Shown in pieces: positions 27,846-38,672 of a stretch of 64,000 nt of DNA. This DNA is from Idiomarina aquatica (GTDB lineage Bacteria > Pseudomonadota > Gammaproteobacteria > Enterobacterales > Alteromonadaceae). The notes below the pieces were generated by a model, which did not search any database, was not told the origin of the DNA, and worked only from the letters and a program-made list of their open reading frames with translations. Within the stretch, counting starts at the first letter, position 1. The number at the start of each line of letters is the position of its first letter. The DNA is taken from the NCBI RefSeq assembly GCF_003987185.1, contig NZ_PIPS01000001.1:372001-436000 (forward strand), read 5' to 3'. The translations under genes and the position numbers were made by a program.

Positions 27846-30800
27846 ACTAGCTCTACCCTTTTATGGAGTTCCTGCACCGAGCTCACCCGCGCCCGGTCAT
27901 CTGCTGTGTTCGCTTTAACGGTAGCAAACGCAGCATTTAACGTGGTGGTATAAATCACTTTATTCAACAGCGCCTCGCGACGAATGTAGACAGAGTCTTC
28001 AATCGCCTGACGTCCTTCAACCGTGTTGATGATGTAACTGTACTCACCATTTTTGATGGCATCAACAATATTAGGCCGGCCTTCCTGCAACTTGTTCACT
28101 ATCGAACAGTCAATGCCCTCTTCCGCTAACATTTTAGCGGTGCCGCGCGTTGCTTCCAGTTTAAAGCCCAGCGCCAGTAAACCGCGGGCCAAATCCATCA
28201 GCCGTCGCTTGTCGCTGTCTTTAACCGAAATCAGTGCTTTACCCTTTTTAGCCAGTGCTTCACCGGCGGCCAGATTCGCTTTCGCGTAGGCCTCCTCAAA
28301 GCTCTCACCAACACCCATCACTTCGCCGGTTGAACGCATTTCCGGGCCGCGGATAGGATCCACACCCTGGAATTTTGCAAATGGGATCACCACTTCTTTG
28401 ACCGAGTAATACGGCGGGATGATTTCCTTTACATAGCCCTGCTGCTTCAGGCTTTGACCGACCATCACACGAGCGGCAACTTTTGCCAGCGGCACACCTG
28501 TGGCTTTCGACACAAACGGCACTGTACGGGCTGCACGCGGGTTAACTTCGATCAGATAAATTTCATCGTCTTTAACCGCAAACTGGGCATTCATCAGGCC
28601 TTTTACATTAAGCTCGAACGCCAGTTTACGAATCTGCTCACGCAGTTGCGCCTGAATAATATCGCTGAGTGAATACGGCGGCAATGAACAGGCCGAGTCA
28701 CCGGAGTGAACGCCGGCTTCTTCAATGTGCTGCATGATGCCACCAATAAGCACGTCTTCGCCATCACAAATGGCGTCAACATCCACTTCAATCGCGTTGT
28801 CGAGGAAGCGGTCCAGCAATACCGGCGCTTCATTGGATACCTTAACCGCTTCGGTCAGATAACGGTTTAGATCCTGCTCGTCGTAAACGATTTCCATTGC
28901 CCGGCCACCGAGCACGTACGACGGTCGAACCACCAGCGGATAACCAATGCGTTTCGCTTCCGTCAGCGCCTGAGTGATACCGGTCACGGTTGCGTTTTCC
29001 GGCTGTTTCAGATTCAGTCGACGAACCGCCGCCTGGAAGCGTTCGCGGTCTTCTGAACGGTCAATAGCATCCGGTGAGGTACCGATGATCGGCACCCCAT
29101 TCGCTTCCAGTTCACGCGCCAGTTTCAGTGGCGTCTGACCACCGTACTGAACAATCACACCCTTCGGCTTCTCAATACGGACGATTTCCAGCACGTCTTC
29201 CAGCGTAATCGGTTCAAAATACAGTCGATCTGAGGTGTCGTAGTCGGTTGAAACGGTTTCCGGGTTACAGTTCACCATAATGGTTTCGTAACCGTCTTCG
29301 CGCATCGCCAGGGCCGCATGGACACAGCAGTAATCGAACTCGATACCCTGGCCGATGCGGTTAGGACCACCGCCGATGACCATGATTTTTTCACGATCCG
29401 ACACGTGCGCTTCGCACTCTTCATCATAACTTGAGTACATATAGGCGGTACCGGAGGCAAATTCTGCGGCGCAGGTATCAACCCGTTTGTAAACCGGATG
29501 AATGGCAAACTCATAACGTTTTTTACGCACTTCCGATTCACTCACATGCAGTACATCGGCAATGCGCTTATCTGAAAAACCGCGGCGTTTGAGTGCGGTC
29601 ATTACGTCCGGGGTTAATCCGGCCAGACCTAATTCGTCCATTTCACGTTCCAGCAGGATCAATTCTTCCAGCTGGATCAGGAACCACTCATCAATGCGGG
29701 TCAGCTCAAACACTTCACGCACGCTCATGCCCATACGGAAAGCATCGGCAATGTACCAAATGCGCTCGGCACCCGGTTCTTTTAACTCGCGTATCACTTT
29801 GCCGCGGGCATCGTCGGCGGTGATATCAATGATCGGATCGAGGCCGTTAGCCCCCAATTCCAACCCGCGCAGGGCTTTCTGCATGGATTCCTGGAAGTTA
29901 CGGCCTATCGCCATCACTTCACCGACCGATTTCATTTGTGTGGTCAGACGATCGTTACAGTTGGCGAATTTCTCAAAGTTAAAGCGTGGGATCTTAGTCA
30001 CCACGTAGTCGAGTGCCGGTTCAAAGGACGCTGGTGTAATGCCGCCGGTAATTTCGTTGTCGAGCTCATCGAGGGTATAGCCCACCGCCAACTTGGCCGC
30101 CACTTTAGCGATCGGGAAGCCGGTCGCTTTCGAGGCCAGCGCAGACGAGCGTGATACCCGAGGGTTCATCTCGATAATCACCATACGGCCGGTATCCGGG
30201 TTAACGCCAAACTGTACGTTCGAACCACCGGTTTCCACGCCAATTTCGCGTAACACCGCCATCGCCGCATCACGCATCACCTGAAATTCTTTGTCGGTCA
30301 GCGTTTGTGCCGGTGCCACGGTTATCGAGTCGCCGGTATGGATACCCATAGGGTCAAAGTTTTCAATGGTACAGACGATGATGCAGTTGTCGTTCTTATC
30401 ACGAACCACTTCCATCTCGTATTCTTTCCAACCCAGCAGCGACTCATCAATCAACAATTCGTTGGTCGGTGACAAATCCAGCCCGCGGCGGCAGATTTCT
30501 TCAAACTCTTCGCGGTTATAGGCGATACCGCCGCCACTTCCGCCCATGGTAAAAGATGGCCGAATAATGCACGGGAAACCGAGTCGGTCGAGCACATCAA
30601 AAGCTTCTTCCATGCTGTGCGCCATTTCCGCATTGGGCGTTTCCAGACCAATCGCCTTCATTGCTTTATCAAAGCGATCGCGGTTTTCTGCTTTATCAAT
30701 GGCGTCTGCGTTGGCACCAATCATTTCCACGTTGTACTTTTGCAGTACCCCGTGGCGGTCCAAATCCAGGGCGCAGTTCAGTGCCGTTTGTCCACCCATG

Positions 30801-31066
30801 GTCGGCAAAATGGCATCCGGTTTTTCCCGCTCGATGATTTTTTCCACCACTTCCCAGTGGATCGGCTCAATGTAGGTGGCATCGGCCATTTCCGGGTCGG
30901 TCATAATGGTGGCCGGGTTGGAGTTAACCAGAATGACCCGATAGCCTTCTTCGCGTAATGCTTTACAAGCCTGAGCGCCGGAGTAATCAAACTCACACGC
31001 CTGACCGATAACGATCGGACCGGCACCAAGAATCAGGATACTGTTAATGTCTGTACGTTTTGGCAT
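27842..31066 (-). CDS. carB: Carbamoyl-phosphate synthase large subunit
   Basis: Protein of 1074 residues (E. coli 1073). It has two homologous halves, each with an ATP-grasp domain: the first at about 1-400 makes carboxyphosphate ([17 protein letters not shown]), the second at about 550-935 makes carbamoyl phosphate ([16 protein letters not shown]). An oligomerisation domain lies between them, and a C-terminal MGS-like allosteric domain (about 937-1074) binds UMP/IMP/ornithine in E. coli. It uses ammonia channelled from CarA and feeds arginine and pyrimidine synthesis. It starts 30 bases after carA and overlaps greA. Confidence 0.98.
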   Translation of the reverse strand: MPKRTDINSILILGAGPIVIGQACEFDYSGAQACKALREEGYRVILVNSNPATIMTDPEMADATYIEPIHWEVVEKIIEREKPDAILPTMGGQTALNCALDLDRHGVLQKYNVEMIGANADAIDKAENRDRFDKAMKAIGLETPNAEMAHSMEEAFDVLDRLGFPCIIRPSFTMGGSGGGIAYNREEFEEICRRGLDLSPTNELLIDESLLGWKEYEMEVVRDKNDNCIIVCTIENFDPMGIHTGDSITVAPAQTLTDKEFQVMRDAAMAVLREIGVETGGSNVQFGVNPDTGRMVIIEMNPRVSRSSALASKATGFPIAKVAAKLAVGYTLDELDNEITGGITPASFEPALDYVVTKIPRFNFEKFANCNDRLTTQMKSVGEVMAIGRNFQESMQKALRGLELGANGLDPIIDITADDARGKVIRELKEPGAERIWYIADAFRMGMSVREVFELTRIDEWFLIQLEELILLEREMDELGLAGLTPDVMTALKRRGFSDKRIADVLHVSESEVRKKRYEFAIHPVYKRVDTCAAEFASGTAYMYSSYDEECEAHVSDREKIMVIGGGPNRIGQGIEFDYCCVHAALAMREDGYETIMVNCNPETVSTDYDTSDRLYFEPITLEDVLEIVRIEKPKGVIVQYGGQTPLKLARELEANGVPIIGTSPDAIDRSEDRERFQAAVRRLNLKQPENATVTGITQALTEAKRIGYPLVVRPSYVLGGRAMEIVYDEQDLNRYLTEAVKVSNEAPVLLDRFLDNAIEVDVDAICDGEDVLIGGIMQHIEEAGVHSGDSACSLPPYSLSDIIQAQLREQIRKLAFELNVKGLMNAQFAVKDDEIYLIEVNPRAARTVPFVSKATGVPLAKVAARVMVGQSLKQQGYVKEIIPPYYSVKEVVIPFAKFQGVDPIRGPEMRSTGEVMGVGESFEEAYAKANLAAGEALAKKGKALISVKDSDKRRLMDLARGLLALGFKLEATRGTAKMLAEEGIDCSIVNKLQEGRPNIVDAIKNGEYSYIINTVEGRQAIEDSVYIRREALLNKVIYTTTLNAAFATVKANTADDRARVSSVQELHKRVELV

Positions 31067-31096
31067 AAATTCGCTCTATCCTTTTCCTGTACTCAA

Positions 31097-32254
31097 TCAG
31101 GCTGTCGCCTGCACTCGCTGTTGCATGAGCTCGATGAATTGATCGAACAGTTCGGCCGCATCGTGCGGTCCCGGGCTGGCTTCCGGGTGTCCCTGAAAAC
31201 TGAACGCCGGTTTATCTTTGCGCTTAATGCCCTGTAAGGTGCCGTCAAACAACGACACATGGGTCACTTCCAGGGTATCCGGCAGGGTGTCGATATCGAT
31301 CGCGAAACCGTGGTTCTGACTGGTGATCATCACCCGCTTAGTACCGCTGTCCTGCACCGGGTGGTTAGCACCGTGGTGACCGAGTTTCATCTTCACCGAC
31401 TTGGCACCGCTGGCCAGGCCTAACAATTGGTGGCCTAAACAGATACCGAAGATAGGGATGTTGTTGTCCAATAACTCCTGGATGGCTTTAATCGCATAGT
31501 CACAAGGCTCCGGGTCGCCCGGACCGTTGGACAGGAATACACCATCCGGATTCATCGCCAACACCTCACTGGCCGGCGTCTGTGCGGGTACCAGCGTGAT
31601 TTTGCAGTTGCGGTCAGCAAGCAGGCGCAGGATATTGTGCTTTACGCCGTAATCGTATGCCACCACATGGTATTTTGACTGCTCCGGTTGGGTGTGCCCT
31701 TCGCCGAGTTTCCAACTGCCACCAACCCAGGGTTGAACCTCTTTACAACAGACTTCTTTGGCCAAATCCATGCCTTTTAGCCCCGGGAACTGCTGGGCTA
31801 ATTCGAGCGCTTTGGCGTCATCCAGTTCGCCAGCCATGATACAACCGTTTTGAGCGCCTTTTTCGCGCAAAATACGGGTTAACTTACGAGTATCGATATC
31901 GGCTATTCCAACCACATTGTGGCGGCGAAGGTATTCGTTGAGTGTTTCTTGTTTACGGAAATTACTGGCTTTTAATGCGTTATCACGAATGATTAAGCCT
32001 TTTGCCCAGACGGCATCTGACTCTTCGTCTTCGTCGTTGGTACCGGTATTTCCAATGTGGGGATAAGTCAGGGTAACGAGTTGTTCAGTATAAGATGGGT
32101 CGGTGAGAATTTCCTGGTAGCCGGTCATGGCCGTGTTGAAAACAACTTCGCCGACCGCGGAGCCTTCGGCTCCAATGGCGGTACCGCGAAAAATGGTACC
32201 ATCAGCTAGAACCAGTATTGCTCGGTTAGCGGATTGACTCGCTAAAATACTCAA
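31097..32254 (-). CDS. carA: Carbamoyl-phosphate synthase small subunit (glutaminase)
   Basis: Protein of about 385 residues. I place the start at the TTG at 32254 (reads [19 protein letters not shown]), since GGAGG lies six bases upstream; the longer frame to 32290 reads through a terminator-like hairpin. The N-terminal half is CarA-specific ([20 protein letters not shown]). The C-terminal half is a class I glutamine amidotransferase with nucleophile cysteine in [15 protein letters not shown] and the distal His-x-Glu in [11 protein letters not shown]. It supplies ammonia to CarB. Note the TTG start and the leader hairpins, which suggest control between promoter and gene. Confidence 0.95.
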   Translation of the reverse strand: MSILASQSANRAILVLADGTIFRGTAIGAEGSAVGEVVFNTAMTGYQEILTDPSYTEQLVTLTYPHIGNTGTNDEDEESDAVWAKGLIIRDNALKASNFRKQETLNEYLRRHNVVGIADIDTRKLTRILREKGAQNGCIMAGELDDAKALELAQQFPGLKGMDLAKEVCCKEVQPWVGGSWKLGEGHTQPEQSKYHVVAYDYGVKHNILRLLADRNCKITLVPAQTPASEVLAMNPDGVFLSNGPGDPEPCDYAIKAIQELLDNNIPIFGICLGHQLLGLASGAKSVKMKLGHHGANHPVQDSGTKRVMITSQNHGFAIDIDTLPDTLEVTHVSLFDGTLQGIKRKDKPAFSFQGHPEASPGPHDAAELFDQFIELMQQRVQATA

Positions 32255-32271
32255 GGGCAACCTCCGTACAT

Positions 32272-32312
32272 AAAAAAACGGGTGAATCAATACAATGTTG
32301 ACTTCCCCGTTT
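32272..32312 (-). terminator. Terminator-like hairpin in the carA leader
   Basis: Minus strand: AAACGGG pairs with CCCGTTT (plus 32306-32312 and 32276-32282). The 23-base loop itself contains GTCAA/TTGAT, and a run of T follows (plus A7 at 32272-32278). It lies 18 bases before the carA TTG and downstream of a promoter-like sequence at 32369-32397. It may end dapB read-through, attenuate carAB, or both. Confidence 0.6.
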
Positions 32313-32335
32313 AAGGTCTTGAACCGCGCAGTCTC

Positions 32336-32358
32336 TGCCTAGAAACTTCCGCTAGGCA
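32336..32358 (-). other. Stem-loop in the carA leader
   Basis: TGCCTAG (32336-32342) and CTAGGCA (32352-32358) form a perfect 7-bp stem with a 9-base loop, near the predicted 5' end of the carA transcript and upstream of the terminator-like hairpin at 32272-32312. Confidence 0.55.
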
Positions 32359-32368
32359 AATTGCACTT

Positions 32369-32397
32369 ATTGTACGAATTTTTTCACTTTTCGTCCA
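32369..32397 (-). promoter_or_regulatory. Putative carAB promoter
   Basis: Minus strand: -35 TGGACG (plus 32392-32397), 17-base spacer, -10 TACAAT (plus 32369-32374). It lies between the dapB stop and carA and gives a leader of about 110 bases holding two hairpins. Confidence 0.5.
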
Positions 32398-32402
32398 GCG
32401 CT

Positions 32403-33206
32403 TTATTCGCCGGACTCACTGTCAAGCAACCGCTGCAAGGTTTCCTGTAAGTTCAGGATATCCTGCATTTTATACAGCCCCGGAGCCTGTCCGACCAGCC
32501 AGGCGCCCGCCCGTAGCGCCCCCTGGGCAAATATGCTGCGATCGCTAACGCGGTGATTCAGCTCGATTCGCTCGCCGGTTTGCGCCAGCATCACTTGATG
32601 TTCACCGACAATATCGGCGGCCCGCAGCACCGAAAAGCCAATACTGCCATCTCGGCGTTCACCGTTACCGCGAACGCCGGCATTGATGTCGTCAAAATGC
32701 TGGCGGCGTCCACGAGCTGCGGCTTCGCCCAGCGCCAGTGCAGTGCCTGACGGACCGTCCTTTTTGTGCTTGTGATGTGCCTCGAAGACTTCAATGTCCG
32801 CATCCGGCAGCGCTGCTGCACTTAGCGCCACCAATTGCTCTAGCAAGGCAACGCCAACACTGGTGTTGCGCGCATACAAGATCGGAATCTGTTGCGCCGC
32901 CGCCGCAAGTTGCTGTTGTTGCGACGCATCCAGTCCGGTGGTGCAGACCACCAGCGGTAACTGGTGCTGTAGCGCATAGTCAAGGTTATCGGTAAGTGCC
33001 TGCGGCAGGCTAAAATCGATCAACACATCCGGCTGCTGTTGCACTTCTGCCAGCGTTTGATAATGCGTTGTCGCTACCGCTTGGCCACGCCGGGCGCTAT
33101 TGTCGCTGACAATGGCTGCGCTCAGGGAATGCTGTGATGACGTCTGCAGCGCGGCAATCACCGCTTGTCCCATGCGTCCCGATGCACCAATAACCCCTAC
33201 CTTCAT
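32403..33206 (-). CDS. dapB: 4-hydroxy-tetrahydrodipicolinate reductase
   Basis: Protein of 267 residues in the lysine/diaminopimelate pathway; reduces the DapA product with NAD(P)H. The N-terminal Rossmann motif is [10 protein letters not shown]; the active-site signature is [18 protein letters not shown] with the His-His pair and lysine. The carB/carA-dapB neighbourhood is common in gammaproteobacteria (dapB upstream of carAB). Its ATG overlaps the symporter stop by 4 bases. Confidence 0.97.
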   Translation of the reverse strand: MKVGVIGASGRMGQAVIAALQTSSQHSLSAAIVSDNSARRGQAVATTHYQTLAEVQQQPDVLIDFSLPQALTDNLDYALQHQLPLVVCTTGLDASQQQQLAAAAQQIPILYARNTSVGVALLEQLVALSAAALPDADIEVFEAHHKHKKDGPSGTALALGEAAARGRRQHFDDINAGVRGNGERRDGSIGFSVLRAADIVGEHQVMLAQTGERIELNHRVSDRSIFAQGALRAGAWLVGQAPGLYKMQDILNLQETLQRLLDSESGE

Positions 33207-34417
33207 GCTTTCTCCTCGGTTAATAAGTTTTCACTGCGTGCCACCACCCGGGCGACCATCATATCGCCGGTAACATTGGTCAGCGTTCTGACCATATCAA
33301 TAATCCGGTCAATCGCAGCGATAAAGGCGATCCCTTCCAGCGGCAGGCCAACCACATTCAGTGTTACCGTTAACATCACCAGTGCCGTGCCCGGAACACC
33401 GGCGGTACCAACGGAGGCCAGCGTGGCGGTCATCATAATCAGTGCGTAATCAAACCACTCTAACGGAATGCCGTAAAGGTTGGCAATAAAAATGGCCGCT
33501 ACGGCCGGGTAAATCCCGCCGCAGCCGTCCATGTTAATGGTGGCGCCCAGTGGCAACACAAATGAGGCGTAATCTTTCGACACCCGTAAACGTTCGGTCA
33601 CCGCTCGATGCGCGGCCGGTAACGAGCCAAATGAACTGCAGGTGGTGAAAGCCACAACCTGAGCATCAAACACCGACTTAAAGAATTCGCGCGGACTTAA
33701 CTTGCCAAACCAGCGTACCAGACTACCGTACACAACAATGATATGAACCGCCGCGGCAAGATAAATCACGCCAACAAATTTCGCCAACGGCAACAGGCTG
33801 GCAAAGCCGTATTCACCAATCACCCAGGCCATCAGACCGAACACGCCGATCGGCGTTAACTGCAGCACCATACGGGTAATTTCATACATCACTTCCGCGC
33901 CCGATTTGATGGTCTGACGCAGAGGTTCCGCTTTACCGCTGAGTTTCTGAATGGCGATACCTACCACCGCAGCAAACACCACAATTTGCAGTACATTGCC
34001 CTCGGTCAGAGCCGCAAACGGATTCGTCGGCACAAAGTTGAGAAAGACCTGTGCCACCGATGGTATCTGTCGTTCCGTGGTTTCGGTAGCGGTCAGCGTG
34101 GTTGCCGGGCTCATATCAATCAGCGATGCCAGCGTCAGGCCAATGGCACTGGCGATCACCGCTGTCAGCATAAACAAGCCAATGGTCTTGACCCCTAGTC
34201 GGCCGAGTTTCTGGCCATCGTTCAGATCGGTAATGGCACTGACAATGGCACAGAAAATTAATGGCGCAACCAACATCTTGATGGCTCGAATAAAGAGATC
34301 ACCGAGCGGCTTTAGCGCAACCCCTACTTCGGGCGCCAGCGCACCGATTAACATGCCCAGGGCAAAGGCGCCCAAAACCCGCTGCCAAAAAGGAATCGCG
34401 AACCACGCTTTAAGCAT
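33203..34417 (-). CDS. Sodium/proton:dicarboxylate (glutamate-type) symporter, DAACS family
   Basis: Membrane transporter of about 404 residues with eight helices and two re-entrant hairpins. It resembles GltP/DctA-type carriers: the serine-rich hairpin [13 protein letters not shown], the TM7 motif [11 protein letters not shown] (family NMDG) and the second hairpin [16 protein letters not shown]. These residues bind Na+ and substrate in the archaeal homologue GltPh. The arginine in TM8 region [17 protein letters not shown] fits an acidic substrate; whether glutamate, aspartate or C4-dicarboxylate I cannot say. Start taken at the ATG 34417 ([12 protein letters not shown]). It is translationally coupled to dapB, so aspartate-family amino-acid supply is a reasonable guess. 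Confidence 0.92.
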   Translation of the reverse strand: MLKAWFAIPFWQRVLGAFALGMLIGALAPEVGVALKPLGDLFIRAIKMLVAPLIFCAIVSAITDLNDGQKLGRLGVKTIGLFMLTAVIASAIGLTLASLIDMSPATTLTATETTERQIPSVAQVFLNFVPTNPFAALTEGNVLQIVVFAAVVGIAIQKLSGKAEPLRQTIKSGAEVMYEITRMVLQLTPIGVFGLMAWVIGEYGFASLLPLAKFVGVIYLAAAVHIIVVYGSLVRWFGKLSPREFFKSVFDAQVVAFTTCSSFGSLPAAHRAVTERLRVSKDYASFVLPLGATINMDGCGGIYPAVAAIFIANLYGIPLEWFDYALIMMTATLASVGTAGVPGTALVMLTVTLNVVGLPLEGIAFIAAIDRIIDMVRTLTNVTGDMMVARVVARSENLLTEEKA

Positions 34418-34503
34418 ACAACCCCGCAAAATCAATAAAAGGGCATAGTTTACGCCGCTTTATGGAACGCGAAAGATGATTTGGCTATATGATATGCCCC
34501 GAA

Positions 34504-35289
34504 TTACCGACGGCAATTCGGGCTTTTATTCGCGACAGTTAACTGTGGAATGTAGTTGTTGATCGCTTCAATGCGAGACGATGGTGCCGGGTGCGTTGAC
34601 AGCAACTCGGGTGGATTAGCACCGCCCTCAGCGGCCATGTTACGCCAGAGCTGAGCGGCTTCTTCCAGGCGGAAACCAGCCGCAGCCATATAGTCCAGTC
34701 CCAGTCGGTCTGACTCAGACTCATGGGTGCGCGAATAAGGCAACAGGATGCCCACTTGCGCACCAATACCCAGTGCCGCCATAACCAGCGCTGCGTTTTC
34801 TGAGTCCAGTTGCGTGTCCGCGATAATGGCGCCGACCTGAAGTCCCAGACCGACCATCATGTTACTGGACACCCGCTCATTGCTGTGTTCAGCAATGACA
34901 TGGCCAATTTCGTGGCCAATAACCGCGGCCAGTTGATGCTGATTGGTTGCAACCTTTAACAGACCGTCGTAGACGCCAATATTGTAGCCCGGTAAGGCAA
35001 ACGCATTGGCTGCGTCGTCCGCAAACACCGTGACTTCCCAATCGGCATTGCGATAAGGCTGCGGCAGGGTTTCGATCAGCGCATCCGCCACGCAACGCAC
35101 ATAGGCATTGGTCGCGGCATCGGTGTTAATCGCTAACTCTTGCTTCATCTGCTGATAGGACTGGTCGCCCATCTGCTCCAGTTGTTGCGTCGGCATCAGA
35201 GTCAGCTGTGAGCGACCCGTCGGTGATTTCGAGCAACTGACCAAAGCCAGTGTCGCAAGCAGCGAAGCTGCAACGGTGCGTAAGCGCAT
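34504..35289 (-). CDS. M48-family metallopeptidase lipoprotein (LoiP/YcaL-like)
   Basis: Protein of 261 residues. The signal peptide ends in lipobox LVSC with the modified cysteine at residue 19. The M48 catalytic domain shows HEIGH at residues 126-130 and the third-ligand glutamate in SRTHESESDRLGLDYM; LLSTHPAPSSRIEAI near the end is a typical M48 tail. Relatives such as E. coli LoiP and BepA act on outer-membrane proteins. No TPR domain follows the peptidase, so it is LoiP/YcaL-like rather than BepA-like. Immediately downstream of dnaJ, it may be co-transcribed with the chaperone genes. Confidence 0.92.
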   Translation of the reverse strand: MRLRTVAASLLATLALVSCSKSPTGRSQLTLMPTQQLEQMGDQSYQQMKQELAINTDAATNAYVRCVADALIETLPQPYRNADWEVTVFADDAANAFALPGYNIGVYDGLLKVATNQHQLAAVIGHEIGHVIAEHSNERVSSNMMVGLGLQVGAIIADTQLDSENAALVMAALGIGAQVGILLPYSRTHESESDRLGLDYMAAAGFRLEEAAQLWRNMAAEGGANPPELLSTHPAPSSRIEAINNYIPQLTVANKSPNCRR

Positions 35290-35331
35290 ACGTGATCTCC
35301 TGATTGTGACCTACTCTACAGTAAAGCCAAT

Positions 35332-36489
35332 TTATCCGCGTAAGTCATCAAAAAATTGCTTTACGCCGTCGAAAAAGCCTTTTTCTTTCGGGCGAAACTT
35401 GGCTGCTTCATCACCTTCGCCCATCGACTTTTCCAGTTCTTCCAGCATTTCGCGCTGCTTACTGGATAAATTAACCGGGGTTTCGATAACCACTTTGCAA
35501 ATCAGGTCTCCCACCGCACCGGTGCGCACCGATTTCACGCCTTTACCGCGTAACCGGAAATGTTTACCGGTTTGAGTTTCCTTAGGTACTTTCAGTTTGA
35601 CTTTACCATCCAGCGTCGGCACTTCGATGTCGCCACCCAGCGCCGCTTTGGTAAAGCTGACCGGTACTTCACAGTAGAGGTTATTACCGTCACGAGCAAA
35701 GATTGGGTGCTCGCGAACATGTACTTGCACGTACAGGTCACCGGCTGGTGCGCCGTGTTCGCCCGCCTCACCTTCACTGGCCAAACGGATACGGTCACCA
35801 GTATCAACGCCGGCCGGGATCTTAACATTAAGGGTTTTGGTCTTCTCAACCCGACCCTGACCATGACAGCTGCGGCACGGATCTTTAATCACCGTCCCCT
35901 TGCCACGACAGTGCGGACAGGCCTGCTGCACTGCAAAGAAGCCCTGTCGCATCTGAATTTGTCCGGCACCGTGACAATGACTACAGGTTTCTGGTTTGGT
36001 GCCTTTTTTGGCACCGCTGCCGTCACAGTCCTCACATTCGACTAGGGTCGGTATCTTCAGTTCTACGTTCTTACCGCGTACCGCTTCTTCCAGCGACAGT
36101 TCCAGGTTATAGCGCAGGTCGGCACCGCGTTGCGCCCGAGCCTGACCACGGCGGCCGCCACCGCCACCGAAAATGTCACCAAACACATCGCCAAAGATAT
36201 CAGCAAAATCGGCACCGCCACCGAATCCACCGGCGCCCGGGCCACCACCGCCCTGACGAGCCTGCTCAAACGCGTCGTGCCCATATTGATCATACATCTG
36301 GCGCTTCTGCGGGTCGGTCAGAACCTCATAGGCTTGTTTGATCTCTTTAAATTTTAACTCGAGGTCTTTGTCGCCTTTGGTGCGATCCGGATGGTATTTC
36401 ATCGCCATGCGTTTATACGCTTTTTTGATGTCCCGTTCGCTGGCGTCTTTTGAGACCCCAAGAATTTGGTAAAAATCTTGTGTCGCCAT
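35332..36489 (-). CDS. dnaJ: DnaJ, Hsp40 co-chaperone
   Basis: Type I J-protein of 385 residues. It has a J domain with HPD in [10 protein letters not shown], a Gly/Phe-rich linker (about 75-115) and a zinc domain with four CxxCxGxG repeats ([32 protein letters not shown]). Two client-binding beta domains and a dimerisation tail follow. It delivers clients to DnaK and stimulates its ATPase. It follows dnaK after 90 bases; the gap holds an ACACGGG/CCCGTGT stem-loop (36524-36555) that may reduce dnaJ expression relative to dnaK. Confidence 0.98.
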   Translation of the reverse strand: MATQDFYQILGVSKDASERDIKKAYKRMAMKYHPDRTKGDKDLELKFKEIKQAYEVLTDPQKRQMYDQYGHDAFEQARQGGGGPGAGGFGGGADFADIFGDVFGDIFGGGGGRRGQARAQRGADLRYNLELSLEEAVRGKNVELKIPTLVECEDCDGSGAKKGTKPETCSHCHGAGQIQMRQGFFAVQQACPHCRGKGTVIKDPCRSCHGQGRVEKTKTLNVKIPAGVDTGDRIRLASEGEAGEHGAPAGDLYVQVHVREHPIFARDGNNLYCEVPVSFTKAALGGDIEVPTLDGKVKLKVPKETQTGKHFRLRGKGVKSVRTGAVGDLICKVVIETPVNLSSKQREMLEELEKSMGEGDEAAKFRPKEKGFFDGVKQFFDDLRG

Positions 36490-36579
36490 AGTGTTACGTC
36501 TTCTGTCCTACTCTGATACGAATACACGGGCATTACCTTGCGGCAACACCCGTGTTGATTAGTGAAGTTGCCTTAGTGC

Positions 36580-38508
36580 TTACTTCTTGTCGTCGTCTTT
36601 GACTTCTTCAAATTCAGCGTCGACAACGTCATCATCCGCTTTTGACGAAGACTTCTCGCCACCGGCAGCGCCTTCAGCTCCTTGCTGAGCTTGCTGTTGC
36701 TGAGCCGCTTCCATCAGCTTCTGAGACACTTCCATCAGCGCCTGAGTTTTGCTTTCGATGGCTTCTTTGTCGCCGTCTTTAGCCGCTTGTTCAAGCTCTT
36801 CACAGGCTTTCTCAATCGCGTCTTTGTCGTCCTGAGCTAAGGCATCACCGACTTCTTTAAGCTGGTTACGGGTCGCGTGCACCAAACCATCCGCTTGGTT
36901 ACGTGCCTGTACCATTTCCTCGAACTTCTTATCTTCTTCGGCGTGTGCCTCAGCGTCCTTAACCATTTTTTCGACTTCAGACTCGTCCAGACCAGAAGAC
37001 GCCTTGATGGTGATCTTCTGTTCTTTACCGGTATCTTTGTCCTTCGCCGATACGTGCAGGATACCATCCGCATCGATGTCAAAGGTGACTTCGATTTGCG
37101 GGACACCGCGCGCCGCCGGACGGATACCTTCGAGGTTAAACTGACCCAGCGATTTGTTGTCGGCAGAACGTTTACGCTCACCCTGCAGCACGTGAATGGT
37201 TACCGCAGACTGGTTGTCTTCTGCTGTCGAGAACGTTTGCGATTCTTTGGTCGGAATCGTGGTGTTTTTCTCAATCAGCTTAGTCATGACGCCGCCCATG
37301 GTTTCGATACCCAGCGACAGCGGGCACACGTCCAGCAACAGTACGTCTTTAACGTCACCTGATAACACGCCGCCCTGTACCGCAGCACCCATAGCAACCG
37401 CTTCATCCGGGTTAACGTCACGACGTGGCTCTTTGCCAAAGAAATCGGTTACCGCCGCCTGAACTTTAGGCATACGTGTCTGACCACCGACCATGATGAT
37501 GTCGTTGATGTCGCTTACCGACAGATCAGCGTCTGCTAATGCTTGTTTAACCGGCTCCAGTGACTTCTTGATCAGGTCTTCAACCAGTGATTCTAACTTC
37601 GCACGGGTTACTTTAATCGCTAAGTGCTTAGGACCGGTGTTGTCTGCCGTAATGTAAGGCAGGTTAACTTCGGTTTGCTGAGCTGAAGACAGCTCAATCT
37701 TAGCTTTTTCAGCCGCTTCTTTCAGACGTTGCATCGCCAGCGGATCTTTGCGCAGGTCGATACCTTGATCTTTCTGGAACTGCTCAACCAGGTAGTTGAT
37801 CAGGCGGTTATCGAAATCTTCACCACCTAAGTGCGTGTCACCGTTGGTCGCCAATACTTCGAACGTGTGCTCGCCTTCAACTTCATCAATCTCGATGATA
37901 GAAATATCGAAGGTACCACCACCTAAGTCGTAAACGGCGATGACGTTATCACCGGACTTCTTGTCCATGCCGTAAGCCAGAGCCGCAGCGGTAGGCTCGT
38001 TGATGATACGCTTAACGTCTAAGCCCGCGATCTTACCGGCGTCTTTGGTTGCCTGGCGCTGAGCATCGTTAAAGTAGGCAGGTACTGTGATAACCGCGTC
38101 GGTGACTTTTTCACCCAAGAACTCTTCGGCGGTTTTCTTCATTTTCTTCAATACTTCTGCAGAAATTTGTGGCGGCGCTTTCTTCTCACCATCAATTTCT
38201 ACCCACGCATCACCGTTATCGGCCTTGACAATTTTGTAAGGCATGATGCCGATGTCGCGCTGAACTTCCTCGTCCTGGAAGCGACGACCGATCAAACGTT
38301 TGATCGCAAATAAGGTTTTGTTCGGGTTCGTTACCGCCTGGCGTTTTGCCGGTGAACCGACCAAAATTTCGCCGTCGTCGGTAAATGCTACTACCGAGGG
38401 TGTGGTGCGGTCGCCTTCGCCGTTTTCAATCACGCGTGCTTTACCGCCATCCAGTACAGCCACACAAGAGTTGGTTGTACCTAAGTCAATACCAATAGTC
38501 TTGCCCAT
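36580..38508 (-). CDS. dnaK: DnaK, Hsp70 chaperone
   Basis: Protein of 642 residues (E. coli 638). The ATPase domain shows [28 protein letters not shown] and [11 protein letters not shown]; the interdomain linker [13 protein letters not shown]; then the substrate-binding beta domain and helical lid. The tail is Gln/Ala/Gly-rich and ends [13 protein letters not shown], the conserved C-terminal motif. Two sigma-32-type promoters lie upstream. In many relatives grpE is next to dnaK; here a three-gene cassette separates them. Confidence 0.99.
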   Translation of the reverse strand: MGKTIGIDLGTTNSCVAVLDGGKARVIENGEGDRTTPSVVAFTDDGEILVGSPAKRQAVTNPNKTLFAIKRLIGRRFQDEEVQRDIGIMPYKIVKADNGDAWVEIDGEKKAPPQISAEVLKKMKKTAEEFLGEKVTDAVITVPAYFNDAQRQATKDAGKIAGLDVKRIINEPTAAALAYGMDKKSGDNVIAVYDLGGGTFDISIIEIDEVEGEHTFEVLATNGDTHLGGEDFDNRLINYLVEQFQKDQGIDLRKDPLAMQRLKEAAEKAKIELSSAQQTEVNLPYITADNTGPKHLAIKVTRAKLESLVEDLIKKSLEPVKQALADADLSVSDINDIIMVGGQTRMPKVQAAVTDFFGKEPRRDVNPDEAVAMGAAVQGGVLSGDVKDVLLLDVCPLSLGIETMGGVMTKLIEKNTTIPTKESQTFSTAEDNQSAVTIHVLQGERKRSADNKSLGQFNLEGIRPAARGVPQIEVTFDIDADGILHVSAKDKDTGKEQKITIKASSGLDESEVEKMVKDAEAHAEEDKKFEEMVQARNQADGLVHATRNQLKEVGDALAQDDKDAIEKACEELEQAAKDGDKEAIESKTQALMEVSQKLMEAAQQQQAQQGAEGAAGGEKSSSKADDDVVDAEFEEVKDDDKK

Positions 38509-38553
38509 AATTCATCTCCACTAAAAATTTCTGATGTTTATCGGATACCTGAG

Positions 38554-38582
38554 AGTTGGGGGCAGCGATTAAGCTTTTCAAC
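38554..38582 (-). promoter_or_regulatory. Proximal heat-shock-type promoter of dnaK
   Basis: Minus strand: -35 GTTGAAA (plus 38576-38582), 14-base spacer, -10 CCCCAACT (plus 38554-38561). The match to CTTGAAA/CCCCATNT is weaker than for the distal promoter at 38629-38656. Confidence 0.5.
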
Positions 38583-38628
38583 TCTGAACAAAAATTTTTC
38601 TGTTGCCGATAGTTTGCGTTGCTACCGT

Positions 38629-38656
38629 AGATGGGGATAAATTTTGCGAACACAAG
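38629..38656 (-). promoter_or_regulatory. Distal heat-shock (sigma-32) promoter of dnaK
   Basis: Minus strand: -35 CTTGTGT (plus 38650-38656), 13-base spacer, perfect -10 CCCCATCT (plus 38629-38636). Leader of about 115 bases. The paired arrangement with the element at 38554-38582 recalls the two heat-shock promoters of E. coli dnaK. Confidence 0.7.
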
Positions 38657-38672
38657 GCCGAAGCATAAGAAA

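Noticed and set aside
32375-32400. ArgR box upstream of carA
   Set aside because: The minus-strand GTGAAAAAATTCGT resembles half of the TGAAT-N4-ATTCA consensus only weakly; not enough to call an operator.
34498-34522. Hairpin CCCGAATT/AATTCGGG as terminator for the M48 gene
   Set aside because: The T-run lies on the plus strand, whereas the M48 gene is on the minus strand and its stop codon is inside the hairpin. No plus-strand gene ends here.
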